A DNA stretch of 64,000 nt from Stenotrophomonas pavanii (GCF_900101175.1 NZ_FNFQ01000006.1:62001-126000); one strand, 5' to 3'; shown: positions 52,431 through 62,331, counted from the first letter of the stretch. Translations and numbers: made by a program. The notes: generated by a model from the letters alone, not told the origin.

Positions 52431-53450
52431 TCAGTTCGGTCGCAGCTTGTCCAGGCGATCGGTCAGCGCCACCCAGAACGCGGCGGGCAACTCGGCGCGC
52501 AGCGGAACCGCGTAGTGCCAGTCGTTGCCGAACGCACGGCATTTCACCGCGTCCTTCTCGGTCATCAGGACCGGCAGCTGGCTGCCGAAGGACAGGTCCT
52601 GCGGCTGGTAGGCCTGGTGGTCGGCGAACGCATGCGGCACCACGCCGATCCCGCGCGCGCGCAGCATGTCGAAGAAGCGTTGCGGATGCGCGATGCCGGC
52701 CACCGCATGCACGCGTTGGCCCTTGAAATATGCCAGCGGGCGCGCGCGGCCACCGGCCAGTGGCTGCGCACTGTCGATGTGCAGCGCCATCGGCCACTGG
52801 CCGAAGCCACAGGCCTGTGCCGCCGTCTCCTCATCGGCCTGGCCGAGGTTGACCACGCGGAAATCGCACTCGCTGGCGCGGCTGACCGGCTCGCGCAGCG
52901 GCCCGGCCGGAATCATCCGGCCATTGCCGTAGCGACGCTGCGCATCGACCACTTCGATCTCGATGTCGCGCGCCAGGCGATAGTGCTGCAGGCCGTCGTC
53001 GCAGACGATCACATCGCAGCCGGCCTCGACCAGCGCCTTGCCGGCCGCAACCCGATCACGGTCCACGCGCACCGGCACGCCGGTCTTCCAGGCGATCAGC
53101 ACCGGCTCGTCACCGCCCTTGGCGGTCGGCGTATCGGCCTGCACCCACAGCGGTTTGTCGGCGTCTTCGCGACCGTAGCCGCGGCTGGCCACGCCGGGCT
53201 TCCAGCCGGCCGCGCGCAGGCGTTCGACCAGGGCGATGGTCAGCGGCGTCTTGCCGGTACCGCCGGCGGTGATGTTGCCGACCACGATGACCGGCACCGG
53301 CAGCGCGTGACGCTTGCGCCAGCCACGCCGATAGGCGCGCCGCCGCAGCGCGGTGACACCCGCGTACAGGGGCGCCAGCAGGCGCATGGCCCACGGAACC
53401 GGGGTGCCGTCATACCAGTACGGCGGGGTCTGGGTGCCCTTGCCGGCCAT
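52431..53450 (-). CDS. lpxK: Tetraacyldisaccharide 4'-kinase
   Basis: A 339-residue membrane-associated kinase that phosphorylates the 4' position of the lipid A precursor. Walker A reads [50 protein letters not shown] (catalytic DDGLQH) and [13 protein letters not shown] are the LpxK blocks. The N-terminal hydrophobic helix (about 20-40) anchors it to the inner membrane. The start overlaps the msbA stop by one base. msbA next to lpxK, both in lipid A maturation, is a conserved pair. Confidence 0.96.
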   Translation of the reverse strand: MAGKGTQTPPYWYDGTPVPWAMRLLAPLYAGVTALRRRAYRRGWRKRHALPVPVIVVGNITAGGTGKTPLTIALVERLRAAGWKPGVASRGYGREDADKPLWVQADTPTAKGGDEPVLIAWKTGVPVRVDRDRVAAGKALVEAGCDVIVCDDGLQHYRLARDIEIEVVDAQRRYGNGRMIPAGPLREPVSRASECDFRVVNLGQADEETAAQACGFGQWPMALHIDSAQPLAGGRARPLAYFKGQRVHAVAGIAHPQRFFDMLRARGIGVVPHAFADHQAYQPQDLSFGSQLPVLMTEKDAVKCRAFGNDWHYAVPLRAELPAAFWVALTDRLDKLRPN

Positions 53451-55198
53451 CAGTCCTGCCTTTCGCGGAACTGCATGCTGTGCAGGTGCTGGTACAGGCC
53501 GCCCAGCTCGAGCAGCTCCTTGTGGGTGCCACGCTCGACGATGCGGCCATGGTCCATCACCAGCACCTGGTCGGCGTGCTCGATGGTCGACAGGCGGTGC
53601 GCGATGACCAGCGTGGTGCGCTCCGGCATGAGGCGCTGCAGCGCATCCTGCACCAGGCGCTCGGACTCGTTGTCCAGTGCCGCAGTGGCTTCGTCGAGGA
53701 TCAGGATCGGGGCGTCGCGCAGGATCGCGCGGGCAATCGCCAGGCGCTGGCGCTGGCCACCGGACAGCAGCGCGCCGTTCTCGCCGACCGGGGTCTGCAG
53801 CTGCTGCGGCATGCGTGCGATGAACTCCCAGGCATTGGCTGCTTCGGCCGCCGCACGGATCTGCTCATCGGTCGCCTCCATGCCATAGGCAATGTTGGCG
53901 GCGATGGTGTCATCGAACAGCATCACCTTCTGCCCGACGATCGCCACCTGCCGGCGCAGGTCGGCCAGCGGATAGTCATCCAGGGCCACGCCATCGAGGG
54001 TGATGACGCCGCCAGTGGGCTCGTAGAAGCGCGGAACCAGCCGGATCAGGCTGGTCTTGCCACTGCCGGAGCGGCCGACAATGGCCGTCACCGTGCCCGG
54101 CCTGGCGACGAAACTGATGTCGTCCAGGGCGATGCCACTGTCTTCGCGGTAGCGCAGCATGACGTGGTCGAACGCCAGCTCGCCCCGTACGCGCTGCACG
54201 CGCTGCTGGCCGTCGTCGCGCTCCACCGGCATGTCGAGGATGCCGAACAAGCGCTCGGCGGCGGAGACGCCGCGCGAAATCGAGGTCTGTACGCTAGTCA
54301 GTCGGCGCAGCGAGGGAATGATGGCCATCATCGAGGTCATCAGGCCCATGAACTGGCCGGCATTGAGGCGGCCGGCCAAGGCTTCGCGGGTCGACACCCA
54401 GACGATCACCGCCAGCGCCAGTGCGGCCAGGAACTGCACCACGCTGGACGCGGCGGCGCGGGTGACCTCGACCTTCATGTTCAGCGCCAGCATGCGGTTG
54501 GCCAGGCGCGAGTAGCGCGAGATCTCATGCTGCTGGGTGCCGTGCACCTTCACTTCCTGCTGCGCGGCCAGCGACTGCTCGGCAGTCTGCGCCATCGTGC
54601 CCATGCCGTCCTGGATGCCGCGGCTGATGCGACGGTAGCGCTTGCCCACGTAGGACACGATGCCACCGATCAGCGGCACCACCAGCAGCATCGCCAGGGT
54701 TACCTTGACGCTCATCTGCAGCATCACCGCCAGCATCGCGATGATGGTGAGGGTGTCGGCCACCACGGTCTTCAGCGCGTCGGCGCTGGCCTGGGTGACC
54801 TGTTCGGTATCGAAGTTGAGGCGGCTGACCATCACCGGCGTCGCTTCGGTGTCGAAGTGCGACGACGGCAGGTGCAGGTACTTCTGCAGCACCTGCTCAC
54901 GCAGGTCGCGGACCACGCTGCGACCGGTCTTGGCCAGCGTGTAGTCGCTGACCCAGGTGGCCAGGCTGCGCATCAGGAACAGGCCGAGGATGGTCAGCGG
55001 CAGCACCACGGCCGCGCGCGGCTGCGGATCGACGAAACCCTCGTTGACCAGCGGCTCCATCAGCTTGGTGAAGTGATAGCCGGCCAGGGCTTCGACCACC
55101 ATGGCGATGACCGCGCCCACCATGAACACCCAGTAGGTGCGGGTGTAGCCCAGCAGACGTTTGTAGATCGGCCACACCGGCGCGTGATGGGAACTCAT
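53450..55198 (-). CDS. msbA: Lipid A export ABC transporter MsbA
   Basis: A 582-residue half-transporter. Six membrane segments occupy about 1-315 (with [20 protein letters not shown] between the first two). The nucleotide-binding domain has Walker [21 protein letters not shown], signature [15 protein letters not shown], Walker [18 protein letters not shown] and the H-loop [12 protein letters not shown]. MsbA flips core-lipid A to the periplasmic face. The position next to lpxK and the overall length identify it among ABC exporters. It overlaps exbD by 4 bp. Confidence 0.95.
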   Translation of the reverse strand: MSSHHAPVWPIYKRLLGYTRTYWVFMVGAVIAMVVEALAGYHFTKLMEPLVNEGFVDPQPRAAVVLPLTILGLFLMRSLATWVSDYTLAKTGRSVVRDLREQVLQKYLHLPSSHFDTEATPVMVSRLNFDTEQVTQASADALKTVVADTLTIIAMLAVMLQMSVKVTLAMLLVVPLIGGIVSYVGKRYRRISRGIQDGMGTMAQTAEQSLAAQQEVKVHGTQQHEISRYSRLANRMLALNMKVEVTRAAASSVVQFLAALALAVIVWVSTREALAGRLNAGQFMGLMTSMMAIIPSLRRLTSVQTSISRGVSAAERLFGILDMPVERDDGQQRVQRVRGELAFDHVMLRYREDSGIALDDISFVARPGTVTAIVGRSGSGKTSLIRLVPRFYEPTGGVITLDGVALDDYPLADLRRQVAIVGQKVMLFDDTIAANIAYGMEATDEQIRAAAEAANAWEFIARMPQQLQTPVGENGALLSGGQRQRLAIARAILRDAPILILDEATAALDNESERLVQDALQRLMPERTTLVIAHRLSTIEHADQVLVMDHGRIVERGTHKELLELGGLYQHLHSMQFRERQD

Positions 55199-55617
55199 GG
55201 ACGCACCTCTGGCGCAGTTGCAATGGCGATACGACGGAAACCGAGCTGACCGAGCGCGTCCTGCGCAGTCACCACGGCCTGGTAGGGGGTGCGTGCGTCG
55301 GCGCGCAGCAGCACCGGCTGGCTGCGGTCGCTGCCGGCGACCGATGCGATGGTCTGCTTGACCGACTCGACATCGCTACGCAGCACTTCCTGGTCATTGA
55401 TGAAATAGCGGCCTTCGGCGTTGATCAGCACGCTGAGCGAGCGCGGCGGCTCGTTGCTGGGCTGCTGGCTGGCGGTCGGCAGCTGCACCTGCAGCGTCGA
55501 GCGCGCATCGAAGGTGGTGGTGACCACGAAGAAGATGATCAGCACCAGGATGACGTCGATCAGCGGGACCAGATCGATATGCGGCTCATCCTGGGATCGG
55601 TCATTGCCGATACGCAT
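55195..55617 (-). CDS. exbD: ExbD/TolR-family biopolymer transport protein
   Basis: A 140-residue protein with one membrane segment (about 14-36, IDLVPLIDVILVLIIFFVVT), whose Asp in PLIDVILVLIIFF is the proton-carrying residue of the family. The periplasmic domain has LSVLINAEGRYFINDQEV and VLLRADARTPYQAVVTAQDA. Together with ExbB it converts the proton motive force to movement at the outer membrane. The exbB-exbD pair here lies in a lipid A operon rather than beside a tonB gene, so its partner is uncertain. 3 bp separate it from exbB. Confidence 0.93.
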   Translation of the reverse strand: MRIGNDRSQDEPHIDLVPLIDVILVLIIFFVVTTTFDARSTLQVQLPTASQQPSNEPPRSLSVLINAEGRYFINDQEVLRSDVESVKQTIASVAGSDRSQPVLLRADARTPYQAVVTAQDALGQLGFRRIAIATAPEVRP

Positions 55618-55620
55618 CGA

Positions 55621-56283
55621 TCAGGCCTTCGCCGTGGCAGCGTGGGCCGGTCGCGCCGGCGCGGCCGGGTTCATCACCCCGGGGCGACCGTCGAGCGTGT
55701 CCAGCAGGGCACTGGCTTCCTGTTCCATTTCCACCACATAGCCGTGGATCCGGCCCTTGAAATAGCGATGGAACATCAGCGCCGGGATGGCCACGATCAT
55801 GCCGGTGGCCGTGCACACCAGCGCCTTGCCGATGCCGCCGGCCAGCTGGTTCACATCGCCCACGCCATGGTCGAGGATGCCCAGGAACATCTGGATCATG
55901 CCGATCACGGTGCCCAGCAGGCCCAGCAGCGGGCCGGCCGAGGCGATGGTGCCCAGCGCGTTGAGGAAGCGCTCCATGCGGTGCACCAGGTGGCGCCCGG
56001 TGTCCTCGATCCGCTCACGGATCTGGTCGCGCGGGCGGTTGCGGGCTTCCAGCGCAGCGGCCAGCAGCGCGCCCAGCGGCGAGTTGGCGCGCAGGGTCTG
56101 CAGGTGCGCCGGGTCAAGCTTGCCGCGTGCGGCCCAGTTGCGCACTTCCTGGCCAAGCCCGGGCGGCAGCACTTCCGTTCGCCGCAGGGACCAGAAACGC
56201 TCCAGGATGATCGCCAAAGCCAGTACGCCCAACAGCAGCAGCGGCACCATCGGCCAGCCACCGGCCTTGACCAGTTCCCACAC
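55621..56283 (-). CDS. exbB: ExbB/TolQ-family proton channel protein
   Basis: A 220-residue inner-membrane protein with three membrane segments (about 10-28, 105-135 and 150-172). SAGPLLGLLGTVIGMIQMF and GGIGKALVCTATGMIVAIPA are the MotA/TolQ/ExbB signatures. It forms the stator pentamer around ExbD. ExbB/TolQ distinction rests on ERFWSLRRTEVLP and the C-terminal tail; TolQ is less likely because no tolABpal genes are here. It is 3 bp after comEC. Confidence 0.92.
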   Translation of the reverse strand: MWELVKAGGWPMVPLLLLGVLALAIILERFWSLRRTEVLPPGLGQEVRNWAARGKLDPAHLQTLRANSPLGALLAAALEARNRPRDQIRERIEDTGRHLVHRMERFLNALGTIASAGPLLGLLGTVIGMIQMFLGILDHGVGDVNQLAGGIGKALVCTATGMIVAIPALMFHRYFKGRIHGYVVEMEQEASALLDTLDGRPGVMNPAAPARPAHAATAKA

Positions 56284-56286
56284 GTT

Positions 56287-58686
56287 TCAACCCTCCGGCC
56301 CAACGGCCGCTTGTTCGATCGACGATAGGATAGCAGCCGACCGCGCCCGCCCAGCGGCATCCCACCACCGGGATGCATGGATGCGCTGTTCACGCAGCTG
56401 CAGCCCTTGTGCGCCAAGCCATACGCGGATCGCCCCGGACTCCGCGGTGGACACCACCTCGGCGCCCTGCGCCTGCCAGCGCCGGACCACGTCCCGACGC
56501 GGGTGGCCAAAGCGGTTCTGGTGCCCGGCCGAGACCAGCGCCAACCGTGGTGCCACCGCGGCCACCCACGGGGCACTGGAACTGCCCCCGCTGCCATGGT
56601 GCGGCACCAGCACCACGTCGGCCTTCAGCGCCGCCGGAGACGCCCGCAACAGCGCCTGTTCCGCCGGACGGCCGATGTCGCCGGGCAACAGGACCACGCC
56701 ATGGGCGCTGGCCACGCGCAGCACGCAGCTGTCCTCGTTTTCGGCCCGCCGGCTGCCGGGATCCGGGTGCAGCACGTGGAAATCGACCCCGTCCCAGCGC
56801 CAGCTCAGGCCCCGCTGGCAACGCCCCGCTCCGGTGATCGAGCTGCCCGGCGGCGCCAGCAGTGGCAGTGCCGGCAGCTGTAGCCGCAGACCCGGCAGGT
56901 TGCCCGCGTGATCCAGGTCATCGTGGCTGAGCAATACGCGGTCAGGCGGCGCCTGGCCGAGTGCCCGCAGTGCCGGAACCAGAGTCCGCTCGCTCCCTTC
57001 GCTGCCGCTCGGCGGCCCGACGTCATACCAGAGCGCATGCCGCGCGGTGCGCAGCAACACCGCCGTGCCCTGGCCGACATCGTGCAGCAGCAGCTCCAGC
57101 TCCCCCTCGGCCGGCCGCTCGCGCAACGGCCACAACAGCGGCACGCACAACAGCAGGCCAGCGAGCCCGCCGCCGGCACCCCGTGGCAGCAGCCACCAGA
57201 ACACCCCCAGCAGCGCCGCCGGCACTGCCCAGGCCGGTGCCTCGGCCAACCACCACATCGCCTGCGGATGCGCCGACAGGGGCTGCAGGGCCTGCCAGCT
57301 GACCTCGAACAGCCACGCCGCCACACGCCAGGCCCAGCGCCCGGCCCCGTCATGCAGCACCTGCAGGGCGGTACCCAGCAGCGACAGCGGCACCACCAGC
57401 AAGGTCCACCAAGGAATGACCGGCAGGTTCACCAGCGGCCCCAGCCAGGCGGTGCCACCGAACAGGGCGATGCCCAACGGCAACAGGCCGACGCTGGCCA
57501 CGCCCTGCGCGGCCAGGAACCCACGCAGGTTGGCGGCCATCCCGCGCGGACGTCCCTGTGGCAGGCACCACGCCAGCCACAGCACGCCGCCGAAGCTGAG
57601 CCAGAAGCCCGCTGACAGCACCGACAGGGGCGCCGGCAGCAGCAGCGCCAGCGCCGCCAGCGCGAGTCCCTGCACGAGACCGAGCGGGCGCCGCCCGCTA
57701 CGCGCCAGGGCCACCAGCCCGATCATCAGCGCCGTGCGCACGGTCGGCAATTCACCGCCGGCCAGCACCGCATAGCTCGCCGCGGACAGCGCCGCGGCGC
57801 AGGCCGCCGCCTGTGGACGCGGCCAATGCCGGGCCAGCAGGGGGCACAGCCACCACAGCCCTCGGCACAGCAACGCCCCCAGCCCCGCCACCACCCCGAC
57901 ATGGAACCCGGAAATGGCGATCAGGTGGGTCAGCCCCAGCGCCCGCAACTGATCCCAATCGGTGTCGGACAGGCCACGCGTATCGCCCAGGGCGAGCGCC
58001 TGCACGAAGCGCGCGGCCGGATGGGCCACCTGCAGGGCGATGGCGGCGCTGGTGCGCTCACGCCATGCCGGCAGGCCGCGCGCAGACTGCAGCGCGTGGG
58101 CACTGGCCGGCGCCCTCACCGTTCCAGTGCCAGCCACGCCACGCAGCAGCGCATGGCGCTCGCTGTCAAAACCCCCGGGATTGATCCGCGAGCGAGGGGC
58201 CCGCACACGCAGCGCCAACCGCCACTGCGCACCGGCCAGGACCTGCCTGCGCCGTCCCTCGGCAGCGGCGCTGGACCTGCCCTGCCAGCCGTCGTTCCAG
58301 GTGACCTGCAGGCGCTTGCCGCGCAGCGATGGCAGTTCGCTGCTCTCACTGACCTGCAGCAGGAAGCGGGTGCGCGCCTCGGCATGATCCGGCAGATCGA
58401 TGACCCGGCCACTGACCACCACGTCCCGAGCCGGCTGGCCCGGTGGCAGCTGGTCCTGCAATGCCCAGTGCCCGTGCAGCGCTGCCCAGCCGGCACCGAA
58501 CAGCACGACCGCCGGCAGGCGCCCGCGCCAGCGCAGGCCCCACCCCGCCATGCCAAGCACGACCATCACCGTGCAGACCCACAGCGGCGGCAGTTGCGGC
58601 AGCTGCACGCAGGCCAACGCCCCTAGCGTCAGCGCGGCAGCGCAGCCACTGCCCAGCAAGGGAGACGGGAAACGCTCGGCGGCCAT
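56287..58686 (-). CDS. comEC: DNA uptake channel protein ComEC/Rec2
   Basis: A 799-residue membrane protein of natural transformation. The N-terminal OB-fold region (about 85-215) follows two or three membrane segments. The competence domain has THLIAISGFHVGVVAGLGAL and about eight further segments. The C-terminal metallo-beta-lactamase domain has LLLHDVGQGTAVLLRT, LLSHDDLDHAGN (metal site SHxxxDH with Asp pair), LLPGDIG and LVPHHGSGG. It is a full-length protein with the metal-binding motifs intact. It heads the lipid A operon, with 3 bp to exbB; comEC and the lipid A genes share this arrangement across Xanthomonadaceae. Confidence 0.95.
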   Translation of the reverse strand: MAAERFPSPLLGSGCAAALTLGALACVQLPQLPPLWVCTVMVVLGMAGWGLRWRGRLPAVVLFGAGWAALHGHWALQDQLPPGQPARDVVVSGRVIDLPDHAEARTRFLLQVSESSELPSLRGKRLQVTWNDGWQGRSSAAAEGRRRQVLAGAQWRLALRVRAPRSRINPGGFDSERHALLRGVAGTGTVRAPASAHALQSARGLPAWRERTSAAIALQVAHPAARFVQALALGDTRGLSDTDWDQLRALGLTHLIAISGFHVGVVAGLGALLCRGLWWLCPLLARHWPRPQAAACAAALSAASYAVLAGGELPTVRTALMIGLVALARSGRRPLGLVQGLALAALALLLPAPLSVLSAGFWLSFGGVLWLAWCLPQGRPRGMAANLRGFLAAQGVASVGLLPLGIALFGGTAWLGPLVNLPVIPWWTLLVVPLSLLGTALQVLHDGAGRWAWRVAAWLFEVSWQALQPLSAHPQAMWWLAEAPAWAVPAALLGVFWWLLPRGAGGGLAGLLLCVPLLWPLRERPAEGELELLLHDVGQGTAVLLRTARHALWYDVGPPSGSEGSERTLVPALRALGQAPPDRVLLSHDDLDHAGNLPGLRLQLPALPLLAPPGSSITGAGRCQRGLSWRWDGVDFHVLHPDPGSRRAENEDSCVLRVASAHGVVLLPGDIGRPAEQALLRASPAALKADVVLVPHHGSGGSSSAPWVAAVAPRLALVSAGHQNRFGHPRRDVVRRWQAQGAEVVSTAESGAIRVWLGAQGLQLREQRIHASRWWDAAGRARSAAILSSIEQAAVGPEG

Positions 58687-58745
58687 GACGCCAGCGTGCC
58701 GCCGACGGCAGCAGGCTGCCTATCGGGACTTGCCCCGCAGTCGCA

Positions 58746-60089
58746 TCAGCGCCGAACGCTTCCGCGATGGAAATTGACCCGGAAACTCGCACCGCCCCCC
58801 AGCGCCTCGCCGACGCTGACCGAGCCACCATGGTGCTGCACGATTTCCTTGACCAGGTGCAGGCCCAGGCCACTGCCGCTGCCCGCCGCGCGCAGGCGAT
58901 GGAACGGCTCGAAGATCGCCTCGCGGTCGCCTACTGGAATGCCCGCGCCCTGATCGCTGACTTCCAGCACGCCGCGCGTGTCCAACCGCACGCAGATGGT
59001 GCCACGGCCACCACCATGCACGATCGCGTTGTGCACCAGATTGGCGATCACCCGCCCCAGCGCCAGGCTGTCGCCATGGATCCACACTGGCGCCTCCGGC
59101 GCGTCGACTTCGAATCCATAGCCGGCTCCCACCACCAGCGGCGCCAGGTCCGCTGCGGCCTCACGCACCAGCTGGGCCAGGTCCAGCCGCTGCAATGCGC
59201 CCACGTTGCGGTCCAGGCGCTGCAGGTCAAGCAGGTGCTCGGCAACATTGCCCAGCCGCGCCACGTCGGTCAGCAGCTGTGACTTCAACTCACCCTGCGG
59301 TAGCTGCGACAGGCGCGCCTGCACCACGGCGATCGGCACGCGCAGTTCGTGCGCCGCGTCGGCGAGGAACTTGTCGCGCGCGGCATAGCCCTGCTGCACC
59401 TTGTCGATGGCGTCGTTGAATGCTTCCACCAGCGGCGCCACTTCCGTCGACACCAGGCGCGCGTCCAGCCGGGCACCCGGCTGGCCGATGTCCAGCTCCT
59501 TGGCCTGCTGCGCGGAACGGCGCACGCCACGCATCGCACGGTGGATCACGGTCGGCATCACCAGCAAGGTGACCACGATCAACGGCAGGAAGAACCACAG
59601 GCCGATCAGCCGCAGCACCATCAGTGCGCCGTCCAGCAGCCCGCCCTTGGGTGCGCCTCCCACCATCACGGTGATGCGGCGCCCATCCTCGTTGCGGATC
59701 ATCACCCGCGCCACGTCCAGATAGGGCGGCACCAGCGACCCGAGCTCGCTGGCACCCACGGTCGGCAGCCGCGCAAGCAGCGGCGCGTGGACCGCCGGGA
59801 TGGTGCCGCGCTCAAGCCAGACGCCCTTGTCGTCGACCGCAGCGAACCAGAGATTGCCACCGGCGTCGGTATCGAGCGCGTCCCAGCGCGCCTGGTCCAG
59901 CACCAGGCGGCCGCCTTCGCTGTGCACCGCCTTGGCCACCGCCTCGGCAATGAACATGTCCATGCCCCAGGAGTCCTTGTCGCCCCAGGTCAGGATCAGG
60001 GCGACCACCGCGAACAGCACGGTGAAGGCCTGCGCCAGGAACAGGCGCCAGGCCAGGCCCAGGGTGATCGAACGGATCGGACGGGCCAC
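58746..60089 (-). CDS. Sensor histidine kinase
   Basis: A 447-residue kinase starting at GTG 60089 (VARPIRSITLGLAW), one base after the regulator stop. Membrane segments lie at about 12-32 and 168-192, with a periplasmic sensor of about 130 residues between. A HAMP-like linker follows; the H-box FLADAAHELRVPIAVVQARL carries the phospho-His. ATPase motifs are VIANLVHNAIVHGGG (N), EVSDQGAGIPVGDREAIFEP (G1/F) and GSGSGLGLHLVKEIVQHHGG (G2). The pair is a standard OmpR-type two-component system of unknown signal; the regulator gene precedes it. Confidence 0.93.
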   Translation of the reverse strand: MARPIRSITLGLAWRLFLAQAFTVLFAVVALILTWGDKDSWGMDMFIAEAVAKAVHSEGGRLVLDQARWDALDTDAGGNLWFAAVDDKGVWLERGTIPAVHAPLLARLPTVGASELGSLVPPYLDVARVMIRNEDGRRITVMVGGAPKGGLLDGALMVLRLIGLWFFLPLIVVTLLVMPTVIHRAMRGVRRSAQQAKELDIGQPGARLDARLVSTEVAPLVEAFNDAIDKVQQGYAARDKFLADAAHELRVPIAVVQARLSQLPQGELKSQLLTDVARLGNVAEHLLDLQRLDRNVGALQRLDLAQLVREAAADLAPLVVGAGYGFEVDAPEAPVWIHGDSLALGRVIANLVHNAIVHGGGRGTICVRLDTRGVLEVSDQGAGIPVGDREAIFEPFHRLRAAGSGSGLGLHLVKEIVQHHGGSVSVGEALGGGASFRVNFHRGSVRR

Positions 60090-60090
60090 C

Positions 60091-60762
60091 TCAGGCCTCC
60101 GCCAGCAGGTAACCGACACCCCGGATCACATGGATCTCCACGCCAGCACCGGCCTGCTGCAGCGCCTTGCGCAGCTTGGAGATATGCGCGTCGAGCGCAT
60201 TGGACTGGATCTCATCGTCGAACCCGTACACCGCGGCCTCCAGCGCGCTGCGGGTGACCGTGCGCCCCTGCCGCATCGCCAGGGCCTGCAGTACCAGCAC
60301 CTGACGCCGTGGCAGTGCCAACGGCTGGCCCTCCACCTGCGCCTGCAGCGATTCGAAATCGAATTCAAGCCGCCCCAACCGCAGGCTCGGCGTCACCATC
60401 GCTGACGGCCTGCGCGACACGGCGCGGATGCGCGCCATCAGCTCCTCGATCGCGACCGGCTTGACCAGATAATCATCGGCACCGACATCAAGGCCTTCGA
60501 CCTTGTCGGACAGCGTGCCCTTGGCGGTCAGCATGATCACCGCCAGGTTTGGCCGCAACGCGCGCGCGGTGGCGACGAACCCGGCACCATCGCCATCGGG
60601 CAGCTGGCGGTCGAGCAGCAGCAGCTGGTGCACCGGTTCGCGCAACGCGAGCGCGGCCTCGGCCAGACTGCCGACCACATCGGCGACCACGCCCTGCCGC
60701 TCCAGGCCCGATTGCAGGGCGCGGGACAGATCGGGATCGTCTTCGACCAGGAGGATGCGCAT
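60091..60762 (-). CDS. OmpR-family response regulator
   Basis: A 223-residue regulator. The receiver has LLVEDDPDLSRAL (acidic pocket), phospho-acceptor Asp51 in LLLLDRQLPDGDG, Thr in VIMLTAKG and Lys in DDYLVKPVAIEEL. The winged-helix output (about 125-223) has GRLEFDFESLQAQVEGQPLA and DAHISKLRKALQQAGAG..., ending IRGVGYLLAEA. The linker is short. It is cotranscribed with the kinase and partly separates the comEC operon from the small genes at 61 kb. Confidence 0.95.
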   Translation of the reverse strand: MRILLVEDDPDLSRALQSGLERQGVVADVVGSLAEAALALREPVHQLLLLDRQLPDGDGAGFVATARALRPNLAVIMLTAKGTLSDKVEGLDVGADDYLVKPVAIEELMARIRAVSRRPSAMVTPSLRLGRLEFDFESLQAQVEGQPLALPRRQVLVLQALAMRQGRTVTRSALEAAVYGFDDEIQSNALDAHISKLRKALQQAGAGVEIHVIRGVGYLLAEA

Positions 60763-60938
60763 CAGTCACTCGTCTATCGGAAACGCTGCCGATCATAGTG
60801 CCTGGCGCCCTGCTTTGGCGCCCATGCATGCCAGCGGCTGCAGGCGCAATGTTCTGACAATGTTGCCCCTTCAGCATGCGCAGCCATCCCCCGCAACGTG
60901 GCCGAACGATGCTGTCGCTGCCCCTGACAAGGACCCCC

Positions 60939-61223
60939 ATGGCCTCCGTCTCCCACACTGCCGACGCCCACGCCATCCTGCGAGCGCCTGACCTGGACAG
61001 CGCCGAGCGCGCCTATCTGGGGCTGATGCCCGACCTCGAACACGTGAACGCACTGGCCCGTCGTGCCGTGGGCCTGTCACGCGTGGCCGACGCGGCACGC
61101 GGCTATGCGTTGTCGATGACCCTGGTCGGACTGCGCCTGCAGGAGCTGGAGATGGGCGAGCCGACGGCCAGGCAACATCGCCAGGCGACCCTGCACAGCC
61201 TGCGCGAGGCCTTCAGCGCCTGA
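60939..61223 (+). CDS. Small helical protein, unknown
   Basis: A 94-residue protein starting MASVSHTADAHAILRAPDLD. It is Ala/Leu/Arg-rich and probably all helical (AERAYLGLMPDLEHVNALAR, RVADAARGYALSMTLVGLRL). AAGGA lies 5 nt before the ATG at 60939. An in-frame ATG at 60909 has no such site. It is divergent from the two-component operon and shares the 175-bp gap. No family is recognised. Confidence 0.65.
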   Translation: MASVSHTADAHAILRAPDLDSAERAYLGLMPDLEHVNALARRAVGLSRVADAARGYALSMTLVGLRLQELEMGEPTARQHRQATLHSLREAFSA

Positions 61224-61319
61224 CGGCGCGCGCGCCTGGAGAGCGACGCGGCATCTTCGCGGTGCCACCGGCATCCGTCGCATCAGCGCGGCGCGCAAGC
61301 ACTGCACGACCGCGTCACG

Positions 61320-61460
61320 TCAGCGCAACGTGCTCCACGCCAGCAGCACGCACAGGATCGCGACCCAGGCCACGGCCTTGAACGTGCCTTCCAGCATGTT
61401 GCCGCCAAACAGGCCCTCCAGCAGTGGATTGGGCCTGGACACCGGGACGTGATCGCTCAT
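61320..61460 (-). CDS. Tiny single-pass membrane protein
   Basis: A 46-residue protein starting MSDHVPVSRPNPLLEGLFGG. A single hydrophobic helix covers about residues 27-43 (FKAVAWVAILCVLLAWS). AAGGAA lies 7 nt before the ATG at 61460, which decides this start over a longer in-frame reading to 61616. Unknown function; such small membrane proteins are common in stress operons, but nothing links this one. Confidence 0.6.
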   Translation of the reverse strand: MSDHVPVSRPNPLLEGLFGGNMLEGTFKAVAWVAILCVLLAWSTLR

Positions 61461-61642
61461 GCAGCAGTTCCTTTCCGTGGTGGCGCAGTTGCGCGGTAGC
61501 CCGGAGTCTACGCCTGTGCACCCCGGATTCATCGTCGCCTGCCTGCCTTTGGCGACGCATTCCGGGCCTTCGTCGCAGGCCGGCTGCGATACCCGGCGCG
61601 CCATGCCAGCCTGCACGCACTTTCCCGCTGGAGCACCGTGCC

Positions 61643-61951
61643 ATGCCGATGCTTGCCCTGATGCTGCTGTTCTCCAGCCTGTTCGGCGACGGCGATGGCG
61701 GCGGTCCCACCGAGAACGCCCTGCGCACCCAGATCCTGCGCGTTGAGGCCGCGCAGGATGCGCACGGGGCCGAGCCGATGCAGCTCTATCACCTGCGCCC
61801 GGACCGTATCCTGCGCCTGGGCAGCCAGCGGCTGCCTGACCCGCACAGCGCAGCGCCCGATGCCGGGCCGGTCCAGGTCCGCGTGGCGCAGCTGTGGGAG
61901 CGCGTGGATGGGCGATGGCAGATCCGGCGTTCGATCAGCATCCACCACTGA
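61643..61951 (+). CDS. Small exported protein, unknown
   Basis: A 102-residue protein. MPMLALMLLFSSLFGDGDGG looks like a short signal peptide or membrane anchor, followed by a Gly/Asp-rich turn. The mature part (ALRTQILRVEAAQDAHGAEP, QLYHLRPDRILRLGSQRLPD, VRVAQLWERVDGRWQIRRSI) looks like a small alpha/beta domain. GGAG lies 9 nt upstream of the ATG. No family is recognised. Confidence 0.6.
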   Translation: MPMLALMLLFSSLFGDGDGGGPTENALRTQILRVEAAQDAHGAEPMQLYHLRPDRILRLGSQRLPDPHSAAPDAGPVQVRVAQLWERVDGRWQIRRSISIHH

Positions 61952-62018
61952 ATTCACGCCACTGAACCGGCGGGAGGTCCCCGCTTTCACGGGAAGGACA
62001 GGCCACCTCATCGGAACG

Positions 62019-62045
62019 AAAAAAGCCGGCCCAGGGGCCGGCTTT
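62019..62045 (-). terminator. Intrinsic terminator after tRNA-Val copy 1
   Basis: On the minus strand AAAGCCGGCC-CCTG-GGCCGGCTTTTTTCG: a 10-bp stem with T-run. Confidence 0.88.
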
Positions 62046-62083
62046 CATCGTTTCCACCGCTTCACCGGCGGACCGGGAGCAGG

Positions 62084-62158
62084 TGGTGGGCGGTACAGGG
62101 TTCGAACCTGTGACCCCTACCATGTCAAGGTAGTGCTCTACCGCTGAGCTAACCGCCC
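62084..62158 (-). tRNA. tRNA-Val (anticodon GAC), copy 1
   Basis: A 75-nt tRNA with CCA: GGGCGGTTAGCTCAGCGGTA, anticodon loop CTTGACA (GAC), T arm ACAGGTTCGAACCCTGT. Identical to copy 2. Confidence 0.97.
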
Positions 62159-62196
62159 ATCATGTTCTTGCCGCCCGCAGGCTGGCCTTGTTACGT

Positions 62197-62224
62197 AAAA
62201 ACCCGGCGCCAGGGCCGGGCTTTG
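62197..62224 (-). terminator. Terminator-like hairpin between the tRNA-Val genes
   Basis: On the minus strand AAAGCCCGG-CCCTGGCG-CCGGGTTTTTACG. It lies after copy 2 and before copy 1, so copy 1 depends on read-through, processing or its own promoter. Confidence 0.7.
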
Positions 62225-62256
62225 CAGTTCACGACAGTCCCCTTGCGAGGGCTTCG

Positions 62257-62331
62257 TGGTGGGCGGTACAGGGTTCGAACCTGTGACCCCTACCATGTCA
62301 AGGTAGTGCTCTACCGCTGAGCTAACCGCCC
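62257..62331 (-). tRNA. tRNA-Val (anticodon GAC), copy 2
   Basis: A 75-nt tRNA with CCA, identical to copy 1, and first after the promoter at 62377-62405. Confidence 0.97.

Noticed and set aside
55621-56283. TolQ rather than ExbB
   Set aside because: No tolA, tolB, pal or ybgC genes are near, and the position between comEC and msbA matches the ExbB-like pair of Xanthomonadaceae; sequence alone does not exclude it fully.
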